The translations under genes and the position numbers were made by a program. DNA of 64,000 nucleotides from Streptomyces sp. NBC_01478 (GTDB lineage: Bacteria > Actinomycetota > Actinomycetes > Streptomycetales > Streptomycetaceae): positions 1,426,001-1,490,000 of the forward strand of contig NZ_CP109444.1 of assembly GCF_036227225.1 (NCBI RefSeq), written 5' to 3'. The notes under the pieces were generated by a model. That model was not told the DNA's origin. It did no database searches and worked only from the letters and a program-made list of their open reading frames with translations. Of this stretch, positions 44,860 through 52,470 are shown piece after piece (position 1 is the first letter of the stretch; the number at the start of each line of letters is the position of its first letter).

Positions 44860-46203
44860 CTACGCGTTACGCCGGTACTCCGTGCGCGCATGCCGGTCGA
44901 ACGGGCTGGCCTGAACCGTGGCGCGGATGCGCGGGAACCCGAGGTCGGCCTCGGGGTCGGTACCGAGGCCCGGGTGCTCGCCCCAGACCACGGTCACCTC
45001 GGTGCCGGGCTCGGCGTGGGCGGAGTCGATCAGCGTCTGCGCCAGCACGGTGCCGACCGGGTCGATCGACGCGGTCTGCATGGTCGTACCGACCAGGCCT
45101 GCCGAGGTCTCCACCCGGTGGCGGGCGTAGGTCAGGACGAAGCCTGCGTCCTCTCCCCCGCCGACGACCCGGCGCACGTCGTCGGCGTCGAAGACCAGGG
45201 TGACCTTGGTGCGGCGGGGCTCGTCCTTCGCCTTGAGCAGGGCGTCGCGGCCGTGGAAGTCGTGCCCGAAGTGGATCAGCTTGCCGTAGCCCAGCTCGTA
45301 CGGGGAGACGTAGAAGTCCTCGATGTCCTCCGAGAAGTAGCTGCCGTTGAGGGGGCGCTTCCCCTCGATGCCGAACAGGGGCAACCAGGCGCGGTATTCC
45401 GCGAGTTCGGGGTCGACGTAGATGCCCGGGACCGGCGAGGGTATCCAGCCGCTCTCCACACTCGGCGTGGTGTACGCCAGCGCGCCCACCTGCACCAGGC
45501 CCAGCGGCTCACCGGCCTTGAGGAAGGCCTCGTGCACATACCCCGCGTGCTCCCACGGGCCGATGAACTCGTAGCCCGCCTGCCCGGCCATGCCGTGGCG
45601 CAGCGCCTCGAAGTCGCGGCCGTCCAGGGTGACCGGCGTGGAGTGGAAGAACTTGGTTTCCGGCAGCGGGCCGCCGAAGACCTTCTCGATCAGCTCCAGG
45701 GCGAGCGGACCCTGGATCTGGTAGCGGAACAGTTTGGGGTCGCCGCCGCCGGGGCGGAAGGCGGAGGACGCGTCGGTCTCGAAGCCGACGTCGTAGCCGC
45801 CCTTCTCGGCGTGGTACTGCACCCAGTGCTGGGCGGCGGGGACACCGCTGAGGAGGTACTTGTTCTCGGCGCGCCGGGCGAGGATGCCGTCGGTGACGAT
45901 CTTCCCGTCCCGGGTGACCGGTACGTACTGCTTGGCCTGGCCGATCGCGAACTTCTCGAAGTTGTTGGCGCCGTACTCGGCCAGCACGCGGGTGGCGTCG
46001 GGGCCCTCGATCCACAGGTCGAACATGTGGTGCGAGAGGTTGAGCAGCGCGACGCCCTCGTGCCAGGCGGCCTGCTCCTGGCGCCATCCGACGTACTCCC
46101 GCTCGACCACCTCGGGGGTCCACGGTTCGGCGTTCGGCTGCCACAGCAGACCGATGGGCGAACCGGCCTTGTCGATGCCGTCCTGAAGACTGGGGATTGC
46201 CAT
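44860..46203 (-). CDS. THF-dependent O-demethylase, LigM/DesA family (copy 2)
   Basis: A 447-residue GcvT-fold enzyme expected to transfer a methyl group (probably an aryl O-methyl) to THF. It follows the LigM pattern: WRQEQAAWHEGVALLNLSHHM near 46, GQAKQYVPVTRDGKI, GFETDASS, IQGPLALELIEKVFGGPL, LAYTTPSVESGWIPSPVPGIY, then EDIEDFYVSPYELGYGKLI and GHDFHGRDALL. The ATG at 46203 has GAGAGGAG five bases upstream. Two regulon operators lie 34 and 97 bp upstream. Downstream metF, purU and folD can oxidise the methyl-THF made. Identity of the methoxy substrate (vanillate, syringate or other) is inferred, not shown. Confidence 0.82.
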   Translation of the reverse strand: MAIPSLQDGIDKAGSPIGLLWQPNAEPWTPEVVEREYVGWRQEQAAWHEGVALLNLSHHMFDLWIEGPDATRVLAEYGANNFEKFAIGQAKQYVPVTRDGKIVTDGILARRAENKYLLSGVPAAQHWVQYHAEKGGYDVGFETDASSAFRPGGGDPKLFRYQIQGPLALELIEKVFGGPLPETKFFHSTPVTLDGRDFEALRHGMAGQAGYEFIGPWEHAGYVHEAFLKAGEPLGLVQVGALAYTTPSVESGWIPSPVPGIYVDPELAEYRAWLPLFGIEGKRPLNGSYFSEDIEDFYVSPYELGYGKLIHFGHDFHGRDALLKAKDEPRRTKVTLVFDADDVRRVVGGGEDAGFVLTYARHRVETSAGLVGTTMQTASIDPVGTVLAQTLIDSAHAEPGTEVTVVWGEHPGLGTDPEADLGFPRIRATVQASPFDRHARTEYRRNA

Positions 46204-46236
46204 TGCGGCTCCTCTCAAAGCCATCTCCCTGAAGTA

Positions 46237-46250
46237 CTAAATCGATCTAG
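46237..46250. promoter_or_regulatory. one-carbon regulon operator 3 (CTAAATCGATCTAG)
   Basis: Exact consensus match 34 bp upstream of the LigM-like copy 2 start. Its centre is 63 bp from operator 4, six helical turns. Confidence 0.7.
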
Positions 46251-46299
46251 TGACGCGGCTCGTCACAATCGACACACTTCGGGAGGAAAAGGGGGATCG

Positions 46300-46313
46300 C
46301 TAGAACGATCTAG
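46300..46313. promoter_or_regulatory. one-carbon regulon operator 4 (CTAGAACGATCTAG)
   Basis: Exact consensus match extended by CG and GC-flanks to an 18-bp near-palindrome (46298-46315). It overlaps the last codons and stop of folP. Confidence 0.7.
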
Positions 46314-47281
46314 CGCAAGCTAGCAGACGCGTTTGGAGCTTGGCGAGACTCGTGCAGCGCCTTTCTGCACTCGCTCCGCACGACGGTCTCCGACTCCGAG
46401 GGCCGGCGGTCGCCCGCCCAGGCGGCGGCCACACACACCGCGTGCAAGCTGGAGCGGACGTCGTGCACGCGCACGCAGAACGCGCCGGCCGCGGCGGCCA
46501 GCGCGGACACCGCCGCGGTGGCCGCGTCCCGGTCGCCGGGCGCGGAGTCGATCCCCGCCCGGTCGCTCAACGCGGCACCGATGAAACGCTTTCTGGAGGC
46601 CCCCACCAGCACCGGGAACCCGGCAGCCCGCAGGGTTGGCAGATGGGCGAGCAGTTCCCAGTCGTGGGCCGCACGCTTGGCGAACCCGAGTCCGGGATCA
46701 ATGATGATGCGCCCCGGATCGATTCCGGCCGCGGTGAGCGCTTCCACGCGGCGCAGCAGTTCGGAGGTGACGTCGCCGACGACGTCGCCGTAGACCGCGT
46801 GGCGGTCCATCTCGTGGCTGGGCGCACGCCAGTGCATCGCCACATACGGCACCCCGGCCGCCGCGACGACGGCGGCCATGGCGGGATCCGCCAGCCCGCC
46901 GCTGACGTCGTTGACCATGCAGGCGCCGGCCTCGATCGCGGCGCGGGCGACCGCCGCGTGCATGGTGTCCACACTGACGGCCACCTCCGCCCGCACCAGC
47001 TCCCGCACCACCGGCACCACACGCGCCAACTCCGCCTCCACCGGGACGGGTTCGGCTCCCGGCCGGGTGGACTCGCCACCCACGTCCACCAGGTCCGCGC
47101 CCTCCTCGGCGAGCCGCAGGCCCCGTTCCACGGCCTGTCCGGTCTCGGCATACCGGCCGCCGTCGGAGAACGAGTCCGGAGTCACGTTCAAAATGCCCAT
47201 CACCAGGCACCGGCCGGGTCGTGGAAGCCCGGCGGGGCCTTTCGGGGGTGGCTGCGCAACGGCGCATCGCATGTCGATCAT
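46310..47281 (-). CDS. folP: dihydropteroate synthase
   Basis: A 323-residue DHPS, the sulfonamide target, joining p-aminobenzoate to hydroxymethyl-dihydropterin pyrophosphate. All signatures are intact: MGILNVTPDSFSDGG, DVGGESTRPGAEPV, SVDTMHAA, MVNDVSGG, IIIDPGLGFAKR, VLVGASRKRF and RVHDV. The ATG at 47281 has GGAGGAGG 11 bases upstream. It has a somewhat long C-terminal tail. Two regulon operators stand 54-102 bp upstream. It is first in the folP-ligM-metF-purU-folD-pabB series, probably a second copy beyond the housekeeping folP. Confidence 0.9.
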   Translation of the reverse strand: MIDMRCAVAQPPPKGPAGLPRPGRCLVMGILNVTPDSFSDGGRYAETGQAVERGLRLAEEGADLVDVGGESTRPGAEPVPVEAELARVVPVVRELVRAEVAVSVDTMHAAVARAAIEAGACMVNDVSGGLADPAMAAVVAAAGVPYVAMHWRAPSHEMDRHAVYGDVVGDVTSELLRRVEALTAAGIDPGRIIIDPGLGFAKRAAHDWELLAHLPTLRAAGFPVLVGASRKRFIGAALSDRAGIDSAPGDRDAATAAVSALAAAAGAFCVRVHDVRSSLHAVCVAAAWAGDRRPSESETVVRSECRKALHESRQAPNASASLR

Positions 47282-47334
47282 CGGTCGAACGACCTCCTCC
47301 GCCTGCGGGCCGAACGCCCTGCGAGCTGGAAAAG

Positions 47335-47348
47335 CTAAATCGATATAG
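47335..47348. promoter_or_regulatory. one-carbon regulon operator 5 (CTAAATCGATATAG)
   Basis: Exact consensus match 54 bp upstream of the folP start; 35 bp centre to centre from operator 6. Confidence 0.7.
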
Positions 47349-47369
47349 CGAACACGTTACAACGGATCG

Positions 47370-47383
47370 CTAAATCGTTCTAG
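47370..47383. promoter_or_regulatory. one-carbon regulon operator 6 (CTAAATCGTTCTAG)
   Basis: Exact consensus match overlapping the stop codon of the TrkA-N-type gene and lying 89 bp upstream of folP. Confidence 0.7.
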
Positions 47384-48775
47384 TCCTGAGCGGCTCAATT
47401 TCGTCGCCGGTCGACTGACGCCTCCCCTCGACGTGGGCGCAGCGGTCGTGACCGACCAGAGCGCTGCGGCGCCAGACGCCGGAGGTGTCCCGCAGCCGGA
47501 TCTCGTCGCGATGAGCGACCACGTCGCCGACCGGCTCGGCGCGCAGCCGGGCGACCACATAACCGGCGGCCAGACCGGTGATGTCACAGACGACCCCCAT
47601 GGGCAGCAGCGAGCGCGTCTCGGCGATGGCGTCGTCCTCCCCCGCGCGCATCACCACGCGGATGTGCGGCGCGACACCGTGGGCGGCGAGGGCCACGGCG
47701 ACGTTGTCCAGGTCGTCGGAACCGACGGCGGCCAGCGCCCGGGCGTGACCGAGACGCAGTCGTTCCAGTACATGGCGGTCGCCGCCGTGACCGTCCATCA
47801 CGGGAATGCCGAGGGTGCGTGCCAGCCGCGCGGTGGCGGCCCGCGGGTCGCGTTCGACGCCCACGACGGGGATGCCCAGTGCGCGCAGTTCGACGCAGAG
47901 CCGCATGCCGACCTGGCCCATCCCGACCACGATGACGTGCCCCGCGCGCGGCAGGGTGCGCGGACCGATCAGCCCGATCAGGCGCGGGCCGAGCATCCGC
48001 TCGACCACTCCCGCGGTGAAGCATGCGGTGAAGACGACGGTGCTCAACATCGCGAGGACGGCGAAAAGTTGGTAGCCGTGGGCATCAGGTGGCGCGGCGG
48101 CCGGACCGACGCCGGCCACGACCCGGGCGGCCTCGAACAGCGCCTCGGACGGGCGATGACCGGACGCCGTGAGCCACACCCAGTCGGCGGCGAGTACGAC
48201 GAGCATCGCGAGCATGCCCAGGACGAGCAGCCGGGTGCCCGGATCGTGGGAGCGCAACTGGAACCCGACCCACCTTCTGCGATACCGGCTACGCCACTGC
48301 CCCGGCAGGGCCGACTCCTCTGCTTCCAGGACGCCGTCACGCTCTCGGACGACCTGGACACACCCTCCGCGCCGCCGAGCGGCGACGAAGGAAGGATCCA
48401 GGCACGGGCCGGCCAGTGACGGCGCCGCGAGGTCGGCCGGCGAGGTGACGTCGCACTGCGGCAGGAGGCGCGCGAGCTCGTCGGCGATCGTGCGATCGAA
48501 GATCGTGACGATCAGCGGCACGTCGGGCGCGATGTGCGCGACGGCCAGCGCGTAGCGCAGGGCCGCGACGTCGTCGTGGAGCAGTACGGCCACGCCCGCC
48601 GGTCGCGGGGCCAGCGCCGCGCGCAGTTCGGGTCACGTGGACGCAAGAGGTGCCGCACCGCGTCGCACGAGGCGTGAAGGGCACTGCACACCCGGCCGGC
48701 CAGATGCGTGTCACCGATGACGACGTACGAACGGACAGGGCCGTGATGCGTGTGACGCGTTGGATTCGAGGTCAT
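47370..48775 (-). pseudogene. TrkA-N/RCK-type NAD-binding potassium-channel-like protein, single frameshift
   Basis: Two-domain membrane protein related to K+ channel/TrkA regulators. The start is the ATG at 48775 with AGGA nine bases upstream (MTSNPTRHTHHGPVRSYVVI, GDTHLAGRVC), but the frame is lost at about 48629 and resumes one base shifted with ELRAALAPRPAGVAVLLHDD. The total length is one base short of a whole number of codons, and adding a C/G after TTC restores one protein of 468 residues. The later part has two membrane helices flanking a pore-like loop (LLVLGMLAMLVVLAADWVWL, FAVLAMLSTVVFTACFTAGV) and a second NAD domain (HVIVVGMGQVGMRLC). It may be a sequencing error. Confidence 0.72.
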
Positions 48776-49220
48776 GAAGTCGACGTCCTGCCTTGAGAGT
48801 TGACGGTGAGCCGGTGGGCAAGCGGCCAACTGGAGCCCGTCCGGGAAGCCGAGCCGGCCGTCACGTCACCTTCGGCCGACGGTGATCGTCGAGGATGACC
48901 GACGAGGGAGCCAGGGCCGGTCTTCCGGTGGCGGCGCGGCGTACCACCCCTCGCCCGGCTTTCCGACGGCTCGGCGCGGCGACGCGCGGATACAGAGGGA
49001 CGCGGAACCGCTGATACGTGCTCGATCCAGCGGGTGCCGACCCCGCCGCGCCGTACCGTACGGTCCAGCACCGCCCCGAGCAAGGGCAATTCGATCCGGC
49101 AGGACCGGCGCACTCGACGTCCCGTAGCCGCCCGTGCTTCGCCGTCCCCGGCCTCCTTACAATGGGTGAACGCCGTGTCGCTGGGACTCAGGTGCACATG
49201 ACGACGTCAGAGCAGGGGCG
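48776..49220. other. intergenic region between TrkA-N-type and lacI-type genes
   Basis: No convincing gene in 445 bp. It contains a 20-bp palindrome (49050-49069) related to the sites before the MetE-like gene and LigM-like copy 3. It presumably carries divergent promoters for the flanking genes. Confidence 0.5.
49050..49069. promoter_or_regulatory. 20-bp palindrome P2 upstream of the lacI-type gene
   Basis: GCCGTACCGTACGGTCCAGC matches the reverse complement of the MetE-upstream palindrome at 16 of 20 positions. It is 151 bp before the lacI-type start, hinting that one regulator controls the other. Confidence 0.5.
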
Positions 49221-50153
49221 ATGGGGACTTCCCGAAGAGTCACGCTGAACGACGTGGCCGCGGCGAGCGGTGTCTCTCGCGCCACCGTCAGTTTCGTTCT
49301 CAACGACGACCCCCACCAGACGATCTCGGCCGCCACCCGCGACCGGGTGAAGGAGGCGGCCCGGACACTCGGCTACGTTCCGCACGGTGTGGCGCGAGCA
49401 CTGCGCGAAGGGACCTCCCGGGTCGTCGTCCTGAACATCGACGCGGGCATGGAAGGCGCGTACTCCCGCAGCTACATCCACGGCCTCGACACGGAACTGG
49501 CAGCCCACGACCACGTCCTCCTGGTCCGGCCCGGCCACCACACCGCGCAGTCCACCCAGCAGGTCCTCGACGCCATCGTCCCCCGTGCGGTGATCCGCTT
49601 CGGCGAGACGTACCTCACCGGTCATGCCCTCGACGACCTGGGAGGCGGCTGGCGCAACGGTCTCGCCGCCCACACCGCCCTCCAGCTCCGCCACCTCGTC
49701 GACCACGGCCACACCCGCATCGCCCTGGCGTTGCCGGACAGCGAGTCACCGCTCGCGGCGGCCCGCCTTCGCTTCACCGAACACGCCGCGCAGAACCTCG
49801 GCATCGCCGCTCCGGTGTCCTTCATCGCCCCCCAGGACCGGTCCGCCTGCGCCGATGCCGTCAAGGCACTCCTCTCCCAAGCCCCCGAGCCGACCGCGAT
49901 CGCCGGCTTCAACGACGACGTGGCCCTGCGCGTCCTCACCGCCCTGCGCGACCTGGGCCGACGCGTGCCGGACGACACGGCCGTGATCGGCTTCGACGAC
50001 AACGGCTACGGCGAACACGTCATCCCCTCGCTGACCACGATCAACGTCGACGGCGAGGCCCACGGCCGACTCAGCGCCCGGCTCGCCCTGGGGCTCGACA
50101 GCAGTGGTCTGGAGCCTCCGCCGGCTCGGGTCGTCGTTCGCGAGTCGATCTGA
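49221..50153 (+). CDS. LacI-family transcriptional regulator
   Basis: A 310-residue LacI/GalR regulator. The helix-turn-helix is RVTLNDVAAASGVSRATVS with the hinge helix ending VARALREG at about 58, and the effector domain follows (VVVLNIDAG, HGHTRIALALP, AIAGFNDDVALRVLTALRDLG, VIGFDDNGYGEHVIPSLTT). LacI proteins bind palindromes with a central CG, as in the seven CTANAWCGWTNTAG sites spread over the demethylation/folate genes, so it is the best candidate for their repressor. The ATG at 49221 is preceded by GGGGCG. It is slightly short for the family, mainly in the middle. Confidence 0.88.
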   Translation: MGTSRRVTLNDVAAASGVSRATVSFVLNDDPHQTISAATRDRVKEAARTLGYVPHGVARALREGTSRVVVLNIDAGMEGAYSRSYIHGLDTELAAHDHVLLVRPGHHTAQSTQQVLDAIVPRAVIRFGETYLTGHALDDLGGGWRNGLAAHTALQLRHLVDHGHTRIALALPDSESPLAAARLRFTEHAAQNLGIAAPVSFIAPQDRSACADAVKALLSQAPEPTAIAGFNDDVALRVLTALRDLGRRVPDDTAVIGFDDNGYGEHVIPSLTTINVDGEAHGRLSARLALGLDSSGLEPPPARVVVRESI

Positions 50154-50828
50154 CGGGGCGGGCCACTCCACGGTTGCGGCTTCGGCGTCCCGCCCTGGTG
50201 ACCGCGGCCTCCGTCGCAGTGCGGAGCTCTGCATCATGACCGTGCGCCGCACGCCGTCTCCCAGGAGGTACGCGCTTCGCCCTCGGTGATCTCCGGGCCC
50301 GCGGCCGGGGTCGGCTTCACGCGCACGCGTTCACAACCGAGAGCGTCCGCCGTGATCGCTGCCGGCGCGGCTTCCCGAGGCATGATCAGTCGCGGTTCCG
50401 CACAGCCATGGGTTCCGACAGCTTCGGTTCCTGCGACCGGAAACACCGCGCACGTCCATGTCTCCACTGACGCCGGAGCCCTCCTGAGGAGGGGGCCTCG
50501 CGGACGCGACGTCACCGTCCGGAGACGCGGAACGTGACCTGCGGCCCGCCGCCGTCGGCCATCCGCTTCAGAAATTCCGCGCCCGGCCCTTGAGCGCATC
50601 AGAGGTGTACCGTACCGTACAGTTCACCACGCCGACGGAGGCTGAGGGCTTCCACCCCTCCGGCGTGCCCGCCCGTTCGGGCCGCCGCACCCATCAGCCG
50701 CGACACCCCCGAGCCGGGTCACTCACGACGCCAGGCGCCGCAAACGGCCTCGCCCCGCCGCCACCGCAACGGCCGGCCACGCCGGTCCCGGCGCCTCACC
50801 CACGCATCGCGACGACATGGAGAAACCG
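50154..50828. other. intergenic region before LigM-like copy 3
   Basis: 675 bp without a gene I can support. The only distinctive element is the 20-bp palindrome at 50604-50623. The rest is ordinary G+C-rich sequence, and open frames on both strands lack start signals or family likeness. Confidence 0.5.
50604..50623. promoter_or_regulatory. 20-bp palindrome P3 before LigM-like copy 3
   Basis: GGTGTACCGTACCGTACAGT, identical to the MetE-upstream site at 17 of 20 positions, 205 bp before the start of the gene. Confidence 0.65.
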
Positions 50829-52172
50829 ATGGCACACCTCGAAGACCAGATCCAGGCCGCCGGAGGGCCATTGGGCCTGCTGCGCAGCGGCCGATCCGGC
50901 GCCTACCCGTTCCCTATCAAGGCCGAGTTCTCCAACTGGCGTGACGAACAGGAGAGTTGGCGCAACTCGGCGGCGCTGATGGATCTGTCCCACCACATGA
51001 CCGACCTCACCGTCGAAGGCCCCGACTGCTACCGCCTGCTCTCCGACCTCGGCGCCAACACGTTCCAGGGCTTCGGCCCGATGAAGGCCAAGCAGTTCAT
51101 CGCGGTCAACCACGACGGCAACATGATCGGCGACTGCATCCTCTTCTGCCTCGCCGACAACCACGTCCGTCTCGTCGGCCGTCCGCCGGCCCTCAACTGG
51201 GTCCAGTTCCATGCCGAGACCGGCGGCTACGACGTCACCCTGCGCCGCGACGAGCGCACCGCGCAGAACCCGCACGGCCGCGAGTTCTTCCGCCTCCAGC
51301 TTCAGGGCCCGCACGCCTCGGCGATCTTCGAGAAGGTCAACGGCGGTCCCATGCCCGGCATCCCCTTCTTCAGCATGGGCAAGTTCAACATCGGCAAGTA
51401 CGAGGTCACCGCCCTCAACCACCGTATGTCCGGCTTCCCCGGCCTTGAGTTCTTCGGCCCCTACGAACACATCGACGACGTCCGCGACGCCATCCTGGAA
51501 GCCGGCGAGCCCTTCGGCGTCCGCCAGATCGGCGGCCGCGCCTATGCCTCCGTGGCCACCGAGTCCGGCTGGATCGCCAACACCGTCCCCGCCGTGTACT
51601 CGGGCGAGAGCATGAAGACGTACCGCGAATGGCTCGGCGTCAGGACCTTCGAGGCCAACCTCTCGCTCGGCGGCAGCTTCGCCTCCGACCGCGTCGAGGA
51701 CTACTACGTCACCCCCTGGGACCTGGGCTACGGCCACATCCTCAAGTTCGACCACGACTTCATCGGCCGCGAGGCCCTGGAGCGCCGGAAGGGCGAGAAG
51801 CACCGCCGGAAGGCGTGGCTCGCCTGGCACCGCGACGACGTCGCCCGCGTCTTCGCCTCCCAGTACGAGCAGGGCGACCGACGCTTCAAGCACATCGAGA
51901 TGCCCGCCGCCTTCTACGCCGCCTCCCAGTTCGACCGCGTCGAGAGCAACGGGCGCCTCGTCGGCCTCTCGACCCTGTGCAGCTACACCACCAACGTCCG
52001 CGGCTGGATCTCCGTCGTCATGATCGACGACGACGTCCGTTACGGACAGCAGGTCGAACTGGTCTGGGGCGAGCCCGACGGCGGCTCCGCCAACCCCACC
52101 GTCGAACGCCACTCCCAGACCACCATCCGAGCCACCGTCACCCGCAGGCCCTTCGCCGGCGACAGGCACTGA
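50829..52172 (+). CDS. THF-dependent O-demethylase, LigM/DesA family (copy 3)
   Basis: A 447-residue GcvT-fold methyltransferase, the closest of the three copies to the LigM/DesA family as I recall it. Supporting segments are EFSNWRDEQESWRNSAALMDL, SHHMTDLTVEGPD, MKAKQFIAVNHDGNMIGD, LNWVQFHAETGGYDV, RAYASVATESGWI, AVYSGESMKTYREWLG, VEDYYVTPWDLGYGHILKF and DHDFIGREALE. It likely demethylates a methoxylated aromatic acid to the phenol with 5-methyl-THF as coproduct. The ATG at 50829 has GGAGA six bases upstream; an ATG at 50817 would include that ribosome site. It is monocistronic, controlled by the second palindrome type, and followed by the IS110 insertion. Confidence 0.82.
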   Translation: MAHLEDQIQAAGGPLGLLRSGRSGAYPFPIKAEFSNWRDEQESWRNSAALMDLSHHMTDLTVEGPDCYRLLSDLGANTFQGFGPMKAKQFIAVNHDGNMIGDCILFCLADNHVRLVGRPPALNWVQFHAETGGYDVTLRRDERTAQNPHGREFFRLQLQGPHASAIFEKVNGGPMPGIPFFSMGKFNIGKYEVTALNHRMSGFPGLEFFGPYEHIDDVRDAILEAGEPFGVRQIGGRAYASVATESGWIANTVPAVYSGESMKTYREWLGVRTFEANLSLGGSFASDRVEDYYVTPWDLGYGHILKFDHDFIGREALERRKGEKHRRKAWLAWHRDDVARVFASQYEQGDRRFKHIEMPAAFYAASQFDRVESNGRLVGLSTLCSYTTNVRGWISVVMIDDDVRYGQQVELVWGEPDGGSANPTVERHSQTTIRATVTRRPFAGDRH

Positions 52173-52470
52173 CGACGGTCCGCTCCGACGACTCTCTCCG
52201 ACTCCCCCCGTTATCTTCTTCGCGGTTCCGCAATGGGACCGCTGGCCTCCGGGCCCGGCATGGCTGTTCCCCCCTGTCGAACCGATGACCTGGGGGGTGG
52301 TGCCACCGGGCCCGGGAGGCGCCGTTGGAGACGCTGATGAGAGGTCCGACTACCGCCCGGCCTGGCGCAATGCCCGGCAGTACGCGGGCGGCAGGTCTGC
52401 ATAACGTGGATGCGCGCATACGACGCCAACGCCCCGGCCAGCACGCACGACATCCGTTCGGGAGGACGGC
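52173..52470 (+). ncRNA. candidate IS110 bridge RNA / left-end noncoding region
   Basis: IS110-group elements carry a structured guide (bridge) RNA upstream of the transposase. This 298-bp noncoding stretch contains complementary blocks such as GGTGCCACCGGGCCCGGGAGGCGCC and is the expected location. The exact RNA and element end cannot be set by eye. Confidence 0.35.

Noticed and set aside
50234..50599. 121-codon leftward frame in the region before LigM-like copy 3
   Set aside because: No ribosome site, no family resemblance and atypical composition; probably chance in G+C-rich DNA.
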